Shown piece after piece: positions 22,565 through 35,500 of a stretch of DNA of 64,000 nt; the first letter of the stretch is position 1; every line of letters starts with the position of its first letter. Under the pieces are notes generated by a model, which was given only the letters and a program-made list of their open reading frames with translations, was not told the origin of the DNA and searched no databases. The translations under genes and the position numbers were made by a program. This DNA comes from Prostheceraeus crozeri (lineage: Eukaryota > Platyhelminthes > Polycladida > Euryleptidae): NCBI GenBank assembly GCA_907163375.1, contig CAJQUW010000506.1, positions 124,001-188,000 on the forward strand. Direction: 5' to 3'.

Positions 22565-23600
22565 GCCGCGATGTCACTTTACAAAACATGCTCGCACTTT
22601 TGTCAGGTCACGAGTTGTCGACACTGAAGGTTTCCCCGTGAACGTAGGGGTGCATCAGGGATTTGTTCCTAGTCCTCTTCTGTTCGCCATTGTTATGGAT
22701 TGTTGGTCTCCCATGGGAATGCCTCTATGCTGATGACATACTGTTGATAGATGCCTCAATTGAAGGCATGAAGTTGAAGTCGTCCTCTTGGAAAACAAGT
22801 TTGGCATCAAAAGGAATGAGTCAGCGTTGAGAAGACGAAGATCATGGCGCAATGCAAGGTGCCTCCAGCAAAATCTAGAGAGTGGCCATGTGGAGTTTGC
22901 AGACAGGGGGTGGGTTCCATTAAGTGCGGCGTGTGCAACCACTGGATCCACAAACGATGCAGTGGTGTGAAGGGAACTTTAAAAGCAGCTGCGTCTCATT
23001 TTGTGTGTCCAAGATATTTCGGGACGGCCTGTAGTAGAGACTCCGTGTGACTTCGAGAGTAAAGTGTGGATGGGAGAAGTTCCATGAACTTGCACCTTTC
23101 GTGACATCCAAAGCTCCTACCTTGAAAATGAAATGCCAGCTGTATTCTACTTGTGTCCGTAGCGCGATGATGTACGGGAGTGAGACGTGGGCCGTGAAAG
23201 GTTATTAGATCATTAAGATTTAAAGAACAAAAAGGTAACGGTGAGAAGAATGTGCGGTGTGAGGCTGGCCGATGGACACATGAGTGAAGACATAAGAAAG
23301 AAGATGAACCTGGAATGTATTTCCGATATTCTGTGAAGGAGACTGTGGTGGCATGACTATATTCTGAGAGGGGATGAGAATGACTGGACGAACAGATCAT
23401 TCCAGTTGGAGGTCAAGGGCAGAAGGCCGAGAGGAAGACCAAGAAAAACATGGTCGCAAGTTGTCTCCGAGGATCTTCAAGCTCTAGACCTGAATCCAGC
23501 AATGGACTACGATCGACAGAGTGGAGGCGCGCCACTAGGAAACAACAACCGTCTGGCCCTGTTCAACGTGGACAAGGACAAAAAGCGAGGAAGTATGTAA
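22565..23600 (+). pseudogene. Zinc-finger LINE fragment (RT palm to C-terminus)
   Basis: A 5'-truncated LINE on the + strand: VGVHQGFVPSPLLFAIVMD, then LYADDILLID (catalytic pair present), then the cysteine/histidine finger PCGVCRQGVGS...IKCGVCNHWIHKRCSG...FVCPRY, and a decayed C-terminal domain (RRMCGVRLADG, ...GRRPRGRPRKTWSQVVSEDL). The finger sits in the same place as in the minus-strand LINE at 7.7 kb, but the sequence is clearly diverged, so this is a second family of the same type. Its last finger cysteine is replaced by Tyr. Several stops and frameshifts are present. It ends near 23600 without a recognised tail. Confidence 0.8.
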
Positions 23601-26600
23601 GTAAGCACTGAATTCATTTTCTGTCTTTCACATTGTATGCTATCGTGCAATACCAGCTTCAAATTGGTATTACAATTTGTAAATTCTGGTATTATTCTTG
23701 TTTTGAAAAATATTCATATTTCATGAAGAGAATTGTTTTGTCAAATATACCTTATATTCCGACAAGTGGGAGCGTGCTTATTTTTCGCTCCCTTTGGATG
23801 GTAACCCTGGGTATAAGCCATGGCACGCTGTATCCCAGGGGTGCTATATCAGTATTATACTGTAATAAGTTTCGAAAATGATCATGCGTCTTTTACAAAC
23901 TGTCGTGGAGACGATACTCTAATTACATCTCTACTTTGTGTGTTCTACTATATATTATGACGGGCTTCAAATAATTGTGCATGATTAGAAACACCTATAG
24001 GATTCAGTTTATACGGTCCTATTTAAAACAAGACAAAATTGAGCTGGGTAAAAGAAAACGTCGACCATTTTAACAGTCGGCACATCTCACAAACTCAGCT
24101 CAAATCCAACATTAATCACATGTAAAAATGGCTCTTTACAGGCAAACTGAAATTGAAAGTTTTTATTTTAAACCAAAGATATATTCCCATAACAAGAACA
24201 AACCTAGGAATATTTAAAATGAGATCTGAGCAGATAAAATAGGAAGAATTCACAAAAATTAAATATGAGGTGTGTAGGTTACCGTGGAACGACTAAATTG
24301 GATTGTTTCAACAGTTTTTATAAGCACAGACATTCATTGTCATCATATATGATTACCATTGACATGAGGTAAAGGAAGCTCAAATTGACGTCAAAACTAT
24401 CTCCCAGGAGGCAATTTTCGGTTACTGATCAAGCGCTATGACTACTTACAAGTAACCGGTGATTTCAAGCTTTTGACATGTTCAGTTGGTAAGTTTATTT
24501 TGATCAGCAAGCTCTGACCAGTAAACAGTGGTATGAGAAGTGATTGAATTCGTCTTGATTAGTAACAAGTTCTTGCTTGCACAGAATTACACTGCTCGCT
24601 CCCTATTTCTTGTTTCCTAGAAGGGCGGAGTCATATCCCGTATGCGATAATGAAATGGCACACACACGATCTACGATCAAACAATAAGGCGTAATTTGCA
24701 TCATTACTAGGGATCGATCACCAAATTTCGTACTCCTAATTCAGCATTGGGTGGAGACCTATAAGATGACTTTAAATCTAGAGAAAAGTAAGCAGATCAT
24801 CATCAGGGAGTCAATGACTGCATCAATGCCGCTATATGACGATATTTCTCTCTCAGACTCATTTCATATCTTGACTCTTGAGTGTGTCGTGGAATAATCG
24901 CATGTCATACCATTTCAGTAAAGTTTACAAAGAGTCCTCAGACCATTTGTAACGAAAGAGAAGCTTTTTACCGTGTTCACTGGCATGATTCTGTCTCTCT
25001 TGCTTTATGCCACACCGCTATTCGGCAACCAACCCGATTTCGCTCAAACTTCATCGGGTATTGAAGCGCGCGCATTATATCATTTGTGAAGACAACTGTG
25101 AATGTTCAATTATTCATTCTTTGAGTTCTCGTCGTGAAACTTTGATGTTGAGACACTTAAGAAAGTGTGAATTCTCGAATCATCATCTACATCATCTTTT
25201 GCCAAGCAAACTACCTGTTACAGGTATTGTTGTCTTTCTTATTGCTCAACCGTGAAACATTCTAAATCGTCTATTCCTTATACCTGCAAACTTTATAATG
25301 CGAAGCACTTACGTAATTTGTGATTTTCATTTCTTCAATATAGTGCTTATTATTATCATTATTTCATTGCTACGGTATTATTAGAAAAGCTATTTTTCTA
25401 AGCAAATAATCAAAAAATCGCACATAACAATAAAAACTGAATTTTCGCCTGAAATTCAAAATATCAGGAACTTGATGACCTGCACATATGATATCCCATG
25501 TCTTCACTCGTGTTCCTTTAATGGCCGCTGGCCTCGTCAAATTTTCCAGACAGCATGTCTCTATTTTTCAAATTCTTCGTAGCATGAGAAGTTTCCTTGA
25601 AGTTTCGAACTTAAGACCCATCTTTATCGATGCTCTTATTTGCTACGACTAGTTAGATTTCGGCGCCCTTCTACTAAAGACCGGGTGTCGCAGACTTCTA
25701 TGGTCGTGCACAGAAAATTCAGTCTAATTCTGTGAAATTCACTGTTATTTTTAGAAGCAATATCATATAATTAATTTATGTTATATAAAGAAGAAATATA
25801 TTTTCTTTGGCATCTTGAAGATTATTATAATCATTCGTAAAATATAAATGCTATATTAGCATAAAATCGAAATGAAAATCTATGACGGAAGTTTCTCATG
25901 TAGAATTCTCCATAATTTGCCTCACTATGTTGTGCACCACTTCGACCACAGCTCCGCATAATCCACCGTTGTTAAGCATGGCAAGCTATATATTGACAAG
26001 TGGTTGGTTATCAAACCGAAGAATCGAAATCATGGTCACCTGTCAAGACTAACTAGTCATAAATCACTGGTCACTAATTATTAAGTCATAACCGAAGAAT
26101 TGCTTCCAGAACGGTCACGTTCAACAGGGAACGTACAACAAAGGCGCTAGTGGATCTAAGTTCGATAATAGTTTGATGTCTCCTCCAAAATTGGATGGCA
26201 CTATGAATTCTGACGGTTGGTAAAACCAGTGATGAGACATGGATCCTCCTCGACTCCTTTTTTTGCACAGCTGTTCAATTTTTTTTAAAAAAATCGAAGG
26301 TCTGAAATTGAGATACCAATGAATAAAAATTTCAATTTTTCTACTATTTTTCAGCTAGCCATCATGCACGGATAGAAATATTCGCTGAGGAAAAGAATAT
26401 TTCAAAAATTTTGTTGTAAAGCGGTAAGTCGCGTTGCTACAAAACATCAAACTGCACTGCATCATGTAACTACTTAAACATGCCACATTATAACAGACAT
26501 CGTAAATTCAATCTTCATACAGGTCCTACTTGCATACTTATTTGTGAAATACTTTTTAAGAAGAAGAATCATTTCTTAGTCCCTTTAATTCTTTTAGAGG

Positions 26601-26740
26601 ATTTTCAACCCCAGTACAACTACAAGCCCATGAATGAAGCTAGGGTTTACTTAATAATGAATTTGAAGGAATGCGTGCTACGAAGTCTGACGAAACAAAA
26701 CTCAATTTATCGGAGGCATAACATTAAAATAATAAACTTG
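23601..26740. other. Unannotated AT-rich stretch, possibly AAGAB intron
   Basis: No feature is supportable. If AAGAB continues on the minus strand, this lies in the intron downstream of the exon at 26748. I looked for the conserved AAGAB C-terminal helical region and did not see it. Confidence 0.3.
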
Positions 26741-26747
26741 TACATAC

Positions 26748-27048
26748 CTTTTAAATGCATATTTGGCCAAGATACACACTCGAGTGCGCCTTGTACCCGA
26801 CTCATTCCGTAGCAACGATCGTCGTCATTATCATCATCATCATCATCCCCTGATTTTTCAGGTTTCATCTCTATCAATTCAAAATCGTTTTCGAGACACC
26901 ATTTCAACACAGGAGAAACTCCGTAGGATGATTCAATCTTTTCGTCAGTTCCACAGAGTAGCAAAAGCTTCACTGATAGATTTGGTAGAGCATCATCAAT
27001 TTTCTTGCTCCAGTCACAAACTTGATTGAACTGTTTTTCACTAAGACT
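26748..27048 (-). CDS. AAGAB: AAGAB (p34) homologue, internal exon
   Basis: A minus-strand exon with acceptor TGTTTATTTTAG before 27048 and donor GTATGT after 26748, 301 nt, phase 0 in and phase 1 out. It encodes the end of the GTPase-like fold and the acidic linker of alpha- and gamma-adaptin-binding protein p34: a hydrophobic strand (VKLLLLCGTDEK), then LKWCLENDFELIEMKPEKS, a run of Asp, then YGMSRVQGALECVSWPNMHLK. The human family member has WC...GFELVE.SPEE, an acidic run, RIVQALNANVW.N..MK in the same order. In animals p34 is a cytosolic chaperone for assembly of clathrin adaptor complexes AP-1 and AP-2. The Asp run is encoded by a GAT/GAC repeat that may vary in length. Assignment is by remembered family pattern, not alignment. 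Confidence 0.75.
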
Positions 27049-27189
27049 CTAAAATAAACAGGCATGCGATTAGAACTTATAAAGTATGCCAGATTATTAC
27101 ATAGTTGTGGAATGCAAAACTTTTTTTTATTTCAAGAAAAAAACATTTTACAAAAGGATGCACAGTATAAGTAATAAAAAGTTCATAAA

Positions 27190-27648
27190 AATGTTCTATT
27201 TCCATGCTCCTAACAAACAGGCCGCATTCCCTCGCTGGATGTCGAGACTTATTTTCTGCATCAGCCACGCAGCCTTCCACTTGTCTCCTATTGTCCTTGT
27301 CAGACGCCTGCCGACTGATTCCAAGAAGGTCTTTAGTCGAATCCCCAATGGCACCGCACGTCTCAACAGCCACTGGTTGGACTACAAAGCAGTCAGCGAG
27401 AGTGAGTATTTGGCTAACTTCCTCAATTCAACCGCATTCGCAGCAACTCCAGCTCCACTGGCAGATGCCGACAAATTCGTGCGAGAGAATGTGTCGGAGC
27501 ATGTGGCATCCCACACCATGCATCTACCGCTCTTGACAGAAAAGAGAGTCAGTACATCTGGACGCTTGCCATCTCCGCGGTCTAATCCTGGAAGCTCAAG
27601 AATGGGGTGAAAGGCCACACTTTGATGAAGCTCGACGCACTGTCTCAT
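27190..27648 (-). pseudogene. Retroelement fragment with RLE/PD-(D/E)XK-like terminal domain
   Basis: Minus-strand frames read RPDVLTLF ... GRCMVWDATCSDTFSRTNL ... GVAANAVELRKLAKY, then after a frame change VAVETCGAIGDSTKDLL ... and a further shift to GRRLT...QKISLDIQRGNAA. An 'RPD...(K)...WDxTxxDT...KxxKY...xAxET.G' pattern recurs at the C-terminus of RT-bearing elements in many invertebrate genomes. It resembles the R-PD...D-x-T layout of restriction-like endonucleases. No RT domain is visible here, so this is a 3' fragment with at least two frameshifts, lying in the AAGAB intron. The exact element family is uncertain. Confidence 0.5.
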
Positions 27649-27699
27649 TCAGACCTGAATGGCGGGAAGTTCTATCTGCGCTGATCCATCAAGACAAGG

Positions 27700-28640
27700 T
27701 GCGAATTTCAAACTTATCGATCGTGTCTTTGCACACATGCGGATTATTCACAAACTCTACTGCCGACACGCATTGTAACAACAAACCGAAGGGATTGATT
27801 ATCAAGCATTGTTCCGGCGCTGGCGATTGGGCCAGCATGCAGACAAAAGCCGCTGTAAGTCGATTATGCTCCAAGAAGCTTTGCTCGCTCCAAGTCGTTA
27901 GTGTTGGCAAACCATTCCTGAATTTGATTATTATGAATTTGATTTTGGTTTGTCCCAAGCACATTGCTGATTCCTGACGACAGCGTTGTTGGATTGTTCT
28001 CGTTGTCGATTGTTAGAAAGGCACGTTATTCATCTTCGACAAAATGGTTCTATATTGGCGATTCTGGCAACGAAATAAATATAAGGGCTACTGTGACCAT
28101 GAGGCTATGGAGTACTTTATAATAGATGATCAAATACGTCATTGATTTTTAACACAAAATCTGCTCTACCTTGCTTGTGTATCAAAAATAAGACACCGCC
28201 TATGAGAGGCTTTGTAGGCCAACCTTACATGAATTGTGAACATTTTTCTTCCTTTAAACAACACACTACTTACTGCACATCTATCATCACGTATGGAAAT
28301 TACTAGTCGCTACTCCATTGGCATTAACTTAATTGATTTCTTCACAATTTCATATAACTGCTACATTGATAAACTACTATAACTACTCACATTGATTTCC
28401 TTCCATCACTATACTATTCATGGAAGAGTCTGTGAACATCTATTATCCCCAGATATCTATGAATAGGCTGGTGTAATACTCTACACATGATCTAAACATA
28501 TGCAGCATATCATTATTTTCAAATAATTCACATCATTAGATTCAAACAATTCAAAGACATTTGCCACTATGAGCCATTTTAATCTACTACGAGTACAGTA
28601 GAACGTAATTTTCCTTAAGCAGCATTTTGACGGAATTTTG
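27700..28640. other. AAGAB intron, no recognised feature
   Basis: Open frames on both strands at about 27690-27975 overlap each other and match nothing I recognise. The rest is AT-rich non-coding sequence. Confidence 0.3.
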
Positions 28641-28642
28641 AG

Positions 28643-28893
28643 TAAATTATGAAATATGCCTTGCTGCTGATTATTGAATAAAATCTTTGATAGATTTAGT
28701 TTTGAAACAACATTTCGGAGTTATGACTGCATTTTCAAGGTTAGATAGAAAGACTAAGCTATAGCTAAATAGTCATTTTATTTTCTATAACTTGAGAATG
28801 GAGTCATGACTCGAAATATTGTTTCAAAACCAATAAGATAAAAAAAATCTATCAAGCATTTTATTCAATAATCAGCAGCAAGGGTTACGGCAT
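28643..28893. repeat. ~250-bp foldback (inverted repeat) element
   Basis: The left arm 28643-28740 contains CTTGCTGCTGATTATTGAAT, TTTTGAAACAA and TTTCGGAGTTATGACTGCATT. The right arm about 28790-28893 carries the same blocks in reverse complement and mirrored order, with a ~50-bp loop and small indels between them. An 11-bp direct repeat (TACTACGAGTA) lies outside both arms at about 28586 and 28903 and may be a target duplication or element end. It is probably a MITE or a decayed palindrome, inside the AAGAB intron. Confidence 0.65.
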
Positions 28894-29189
28894 AATTCAT
28901 AGTACTACGAGTATGCTCGCATTGGCAAGTGTTGGTGTACGAGGGGCGTACCAAAAGTTCGTGACGTTTGATTACTGTGGTTTTAATTCGACCTTTTTCT
29001 TTGATCATTGATCGTTGTCATGTTGTATCAATCATGTGCATTGCCTGTGAGGTATTATCAGTTGATCGGTAACCTATAGAGATGCGAACTGAAGCCGGTA
29101 ACTGGTGAAGCAATTTTACTTTTTGTCAGCATGACGGACTTCACAAATCGTAACTGGAGATCTTGTCTGCTCTCTCTGTCCAAGTAACG

Positions 29190-29850
29190 GGAAACACCAA
29201 CCCGATCGGCTGAACGTCTAAAAGCAGTCTTCGAAACAATGCTCCTGCAAGAGCGATCACCAAGCAAATGCTCCTACAGGGGCGGAAGTTATTGGAAGAT
29301 GGTGAGCGCTGTGGCCATCCATCCAGTCAAGCCAGCGAAGAAAATGAAGATTTGGTTTGGCAGCTGACCCAGTCTGGCAGACGTCCAACATTTGATGAAC
29401 TGGAGGAAAAGTCTGGCCTGCTGTCGCGTGGGACTCATGAGCGTATCTTCCATGACCGCCTTGAGTTGTCCAAGGTTTCGGCTCGTTGGGTGCCACGGCT
29501 GCTGACTGCAGAACAGAAAGGCGCCTCGGGTCACCAACTCAACTGTTGTTCTTTGTCTTCTGGAAGCCCATGACGAAGGGTTTTGGAGGAGATTCATCAC
29601 GGTGAGCGGAACTCCGCTGCCAAACTTCATGCCATAATAGAGACGAAAAGAAAAATGAATGCAGTGGATAATGCGAGGTGAGCAGCCACCAGATCACGCC
29701 GAGACAGCATCTTCTGCAGGTAAGTTCCAAGTGACAGTCTTTTGGGATTGCGAAGGTGTGATTCATGTTGACTTCTGCCCTCCTGATCACACAATCAACC
29801 CCGAAAACTACAGCAGCCTACTGAGACGGCTGATACCTCAGTCGTGATGC
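29190..29850 (+). pseudogene. mariner-type transposase pseudogene
   Basis: Reads as a degraded mariner (IS630/Tc1/mariner) transposase. The helix-turn-helix region gives KLLEDGERCGHPS, SEENEDLVWQL, LSRGTHERIFHDRLELSKVSARWVP and RLLTAEQK. After frameshifts come DEGFWRRFIT and MQWIMRGEQPP, then GKFQVTVFWDCEGVIHVDF and INPENYSSLLRRL. Order and spacing match mariner transposases. Aspartates of the catalytic triad are visible only in the FWD region. A GAGGGGCGTACCAAAAGTTCGTGAC sequence at about 28936 resembles a mariner left end. No clear right end was found. Many stops are present, so it is inactive. Confidence 0.8.
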
Positions 29851-30163
29851 AGCCAGCGCTCTGTATGGCTGCCGAACTTTGTCCTTATTGTCACTTTATC
29901 ACAGCTGACTTCATCACCGAGAATTGCTCGACTCGTAGCGGGAAAACTACGCCTCGAGTTGCGAATCGAAGGCGATAAATCATCTTAACTGATGCCGTAG
30001 CATCGATGTGGACCAACTTCAAAAATTGACCGGAGCAAACCTTTTATCATGTTGTGGTAGCTTGTTTGGACTCATTCGAATGTATGCTGCACAAGAAATG
30101 TGAATAAAGCAATTACAAGTGACAAAAGACATGGCATCTGCTGTTGCATAATTCGTCATCGTG

Positions 30164-30330
30164 TGTTTTTGAAATTAAAATCAATTAATTGTTGGCCTAT
30201 TAGCCCTTCTTCCGCAAAAAAAACAACTAGGTAGTTCTCCTTAGGGTCCCTAAAGAGAACTACCTAGTTGTTTTTTTGCGGAAGAAGGGCTAATAGGCCA
30301 ACAATTAATTGATTTTAATTTCACAAACAT
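30164..30330. repeat. Near-perfect 84-bp-arm hairpin with TTAGGG-T-CCCTAA loop
   Basis: The two arms (30164-30246 and 30248-30330) are reverse complements apart from one 1-nt indel in an A/T run and about two mismatches. The centre is TTAGGGTCCCTAA with its axis at 30247. Arm blocks include CAACTAGGTAGTTCTC and GGAAGAAGGGCTAATAGGCC. No coding sequence is present. It is a probable short palindromic MITE or the product of a head-to-head duplication, in the AAGAB intron next to the mariner relic. Confidence 0.85.
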
Positions 30331-32579
30331 AACTTGATCCGCAATGGCCAAAATTTTGGACAAAATCGTCATCGTCAGACATTCCCTTCTTCCGCCCCTC
30401 GCTACGGGTCTCAGTGTGAACAGGTGCTTGGACACGCCGTGTCCGGTGTGAATGGACCATAAAGACGATCAAAACTTGATGAAATGCTAGTACGATTATT
30501 GCTTCCTATATCTGCACTGTCACGTACAAATTGAAAAAAATGCTAGGAGCAGACAGCTACATCATGCAAACAAACGCTTGAATGGAAGGAATTCATATTG
30601 ATGAGCTAGGAAAAAATGAAGCAACATAAGACATCATGAGTGCATGTCAATAAATGAGACTGCTGTTCTTTTACATCTTGGATCTCTGAACAAATGAAAA
30701 TTCCAGAGCACCTCTCATGACGGTGCGCTCCTTCTGCTGCAGTCCATTTATACTCTAGGATCTTTATCAGAGAAACCCAAAAAGTCAGAATAATACTGAA
30801 ATGACCTGAAGGCCACTTTTTGGATGACGACCACCCTCAAGTCTTCCAGGTACTCCAAATCGACGTTGAGAGCAACCGTGTTGATGATCCATTCCTTCTG
30901 GGAAATGCGGACGTGTTTTCTTCACTCGCTAATGCAACCTTATCGCACAATAGGGGCATTAGGGGGAGGTCAATAAATAATATTACACCTGTCAATCGCA
31001 TGCAATGCTGAAAGAATGAGCACCACTGACGCTGTTGTGAAGCTCTTGAGGCAATGACCACAATTTCATTTACTACAATGTCCAGTGTTGCCGCGGAAAA
31101 TTAGCGCCAATAAGTCTCGTACTCTGAGCCTGCAGTAGCATAAGCTGCGCTGGGTGGTGTGCCAGCTACGCTCTCTGGTCAATCCCAACTTTAAGGTCCA
31201 CACTAATTTAAAGATGTTGCTCGGTCTAATTTTGAACATTGCCTCACCGGCTACTTCATTGTATGCCTAGTCAATCTTGCTAACTTGGACGCACACCTGA
31301 TGCCTCACTTAACCGCAATCATCAACTTCAGGAGACGTGATGACGTCATATCTGCCTGTGCTGCCTTTGCCTGATCTGAAACGCCACAGCTAGCATGTTT
31401 CGTGACGAATCACCTGTGCGTAAGACGATCAATGCACAGAGAGATAATGAAAATGAAGTCACTTGCTTATAATCTCTGAAAACATGAAGAAGCACTAACA
31501 CTGATGCGTATGCCACTGTACAAACAATACATTCGATCCAAAAGAACTTGCCTTCTACAGCATTCAGAAAGACAAAAGACTGAAAAACTGTCGTGTATTC
31601 GCAATACATTGAACGAGTTCATTTTGAACTGACGAGTCAGTGTTACATGTTTTGAATATTTCAAAGAAATAGATAAAGTAGAAAATCGAAGGTGCACCAT
31701 GTTAAAAAAAGGCAGTGCAAAATCAGACAGCCCTTTTTCTACTTGAGAAAAGAAGCTGTACCATACCTCAAAACGGGAAGCTATTTGGTTAAGATTTTCC
31801 CTCACAAAAAAACGAATGCTCTAGGAGAACTGAACGAAAGTCAGACCAAGTGGAAATACCAATTAATTCGCGAGTCGAACTTGAGACTTCTACTGATGAA
31901 TTGGATGCTTATTTTGATAGTTTCTATGTGATGCATAACTAGAAAGTGATGAGCGAAGTCAGCCAACTCAACTCCTCTAGTTCGTCGAACTTTCAATTTT
32001 CCAAATAATCATAAAACGTTAAGTGTTCAACTGCAGCACCGGTATCTGTCTAATGTTAATTGTAGTGTTCTAATATGTTAAATTTCTGCACCATGGCAAA
32101 TTATGCTACGGCAGGAGGATAAACCTAGAAAGTCTATTTCTTGGCTTGTTCCCGTTAGCAGTTTTAAGTTTATTAATTCACGTTTTGAAAAAGTAGGTAT
32201 GTATTGAAGTCATTCATGATAACTCAAATATCCATTACTAAAAATGCACATGCACTAAAAATATATTTACCGACGTCGCCCAGAAAAACAGGATGTTTTA
32301 GACATGGTGGTCATCTGAAGATCACAGATGCAGAGTCTCACTCAGTTTCGAATATTGTACCATTGGAGAGAAGGGATGACAATTCTTTCAGGTGTGCTCA
32401 ATGGCTAGTGGCTTGCTGAACAGTGACCACTGATTGTGATTACGACAATTCGGTAGAATTGAAAGATCATGAATTAGATGAAAATGCTAGAATGCTAAGA
32501 AGACATCGAACTTTAAGAAAAGCTTAAAAATCAAACGAGGGCACAACAGCGATGACTACACATGTATACAGTGATGGAC
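30331..32579. other. AAGAB intron, no recognised feature
   Basis: Several 60-110-codon frames on both strands were inspected (30820-31061, 31346-31805, 32204-32419) and none shows recognisable domains or splice context. Confidence 0.3.
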
Positions 32580-35500
32580 GCAGACCACCCAGCCGATTCG
32601 AATTTAAAAAAAGCGAGAAAACGAATCCTTAACTTAGAAAAGCGAAAAAAAGCGAACCGATAATTTTTACATCAAGGAATGTAGAATAGCCATACATCAA
32701 GCCATACATTTCCACGAATACTACGAACCTGTGTAGATTGCGAATATTACTTTCTGGTACAAAAATGATAGCTTGTCGGAGCACCCCTTAGGAGGTATTT
32801 TTCTTGCATCTTGTTAAACGATTTGCAAATGCACCAGACCTTATTTATAAAGACAACAAGTTTTTGTATTCTATTAATGATCAGACATATAACCAGTAAT
32901 CAATTTAGATTGTTTCAATTTTAGACAAACAATGTAGATCCCAAGATTGTTTCATAGGATTGTTGGAACATAAAGTAGAAAAAATTAAAAAAAAATGCTG
33001 CTAGAAAATTCAGCAGAAAGAAGATGATTTTATAATTTCTAATGTGGTTAAGGAAATTTCTCTATCTGCCATGCTTCCAACTGCTAAATTAGCCTAAAAC
33101 TTTGAACATCTCTTTCATCTGAATATTTCAAAGCATATTGGTATTTTCTAATATTCATTAGATAGAGGTCTATCAACTTAAGTCATGCGAAGTGGATCAT
33201 ATCAAAATTAAAGGATCCTTAATTAGGTTTTACACCAATATGGCAATTATTGCATAGATTGATAGAATGTGCACAACAGGTTTCATCTGATAATAACTGT
33301 AGTTTCTTCAGAACTCGCAAGCATAATATTATGCTAATAATATTGCTTACTAGGATGTTCTTTTGTAAAGGAAGATAATGCTCATACTTAAGCTATATTA
33401 TTGAAGCAAAATTGATATTTTATTGGATGGGCATTGTTGCAAACGTTACTTTACATGCAAAAGTGTCAACTTGTATGTTTACTATCAATGAAATTGATAT
33501 TGCTCAATTATGCAGCCCCATAGTGATTAGATGATAAATATTAAAAAGACCAGTTTTTTGAAAAACAATCCGGTAACTTACATCATAGGTCATTATAGGC
33601 TTAGCTGAACCTATTTTTGGTGATCATTGCTGCATCAATTATCAATCATTATCGATGAAGGTTTATCAAATGTCGCTTTAAGTTGGATGCATACGACTAG
33701 GCTCCTCCCATCTTTTTGATGTGTGCTTCACACGATTTTTCTCCAGTCTCTACCAGGCAGGAAAATCCCACATCTTTCTCCAAAAAATATCTGTACACTT
33801 TCGATTTTAGTATGCACCTTAGAGGACCCATCACATACACGATTAACGTGAGGGTAGGAGGTAATGTTCTCAAACAAACTAGCATTTCATTTTTGTCTCT
33901 GATGTGACCTTTGGTGCGTAGATGTGATCGAGGCTAGGAAGGCTTGTCTTCTCTACTAAATCACCAAGTGAAAAGACAATCCTGTTTTTCACTATCACGG
34001 TTCATTCCTCAACTATTACAAGCTTTGCATATACTGCTGTCTCTGTACCTTTGTCTGATGGAGAAAGTTGACATCAAGACAGTGACAGCTATGCACGAGG
34101 ATAAATAATTTGTTTGTATTATATTTCGGGTCCATTTATAGGCCGGAGGCCGGAGTCCTATCATTTGATAGGACTCCGACTCCGACTCCAGCAAAAATGA
34201 TAGGACTCCGGGACTCCGACTCCACATCCCTGCTTACATTCGAGTGGGTTCTTTGCAGACCATTTCCGTCAAGCTTTAGACTGTAAGTGGGCCTATTCCA
34301 GAGATCAAAACTGCCTGTTATGAGATATATATTACTACTTTTCAATCAAAGCTTCACAGTGCAAATATGCATCAATATTATAAATCTAAATTGATGAAAA
34401 CCGACGATAAATTATAATATTGGCTAAATCTTTGAAAATATTCCATAAAAAACTATCGCCATGCAGCCTACTTCAAAGGCCAATTATCAAGATCATGTTC
34501 CATGCACTTCTACTAAAACATGCAACCAAGTCCAAGCTTTGAATTGAATTGGAGAAAGCCAATATTGAAAAATGTTGTGTAATTTTTAAACAATATTAAT
34601 AATTATAAATAATATAATAATTTTTAACAATAATTTTGATATTTAATAACAATATTAAATATTATTTTGTAATAAATAACGAAAACGAAAATAAAATCAA
34701 TGTCTTTCAATATTGGTTCTTTCCCATTCGATTCAAAACATGACAAATAGCCAAGATAACTTATCTAAAACCAAGCCCAAGCTTTACGATGCAAGATCCT
34801 CATTGTCTTGGATCGTTGACACCACTTTCTCTGGTTGAATTTTATATGAGCACTCATATTTACTAACGCATTTGCCAGAAGTCACGAGTTGTTGAAGCAC
34901 ACGAGATAAGTCGATATCGCATAGAAGCTATGAAAATACATGTATATAGCGGGTGAAGTATGACGTAATCAGTATGACTACAGCAATGAAAACAGCAGTC
35001 AAATTATTTACAAAATAGTGCATTAGGGCTACTATTCTTACATCTATTCTTCAATCCATAACAGGAAGTTTCAGGTGGCTATAAGAAAATAGGCTACACA
35101 TATCTGATCATATCAGTATCATATTAATGTCTTTATCAGTAGATGCAAAATGATCATTATACACATCTACTTTTTGTCTAGTTACACGTACTTCACGAAA
35201 ATCACAGTGAAAGTGACACTGCAATAAAAATTCAACAAAAAATATTCCATTGTGTATATTATCATCTCAATTTCTTAGGCCCTTTTATCAATATTATGCA
35301 ATGCACCTCACTCATTCGCATAAACTGAATCCAACATCAATCTTCTAAGAAAACTCGATAGCAAGCCTACCGTGTGTCTCTGGTAAGTCAGCATGGAATG
35401 ATGCCTCGAATTCCTTGACTGATAAATTCGATAACATTCATTTGTAGCATGTAACCCGCACATACTTTCAGCAAGCATCAATTCAGAATCGTGTAAAAGC

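Noticed and set aside
27086-27610. 174-codon + strand frame
   Set aside because: Antisense to the retroelement fragment whose RPD...WDATCSDT motifs read on the minus strand.
30385-30410. CGCCCCTCG as the right end of the mariner at 29 kb
   Set aside because: Only ~9-10 bp similar to the left end, no TA at the right place, and it lies beyond the hairpin; too weak.
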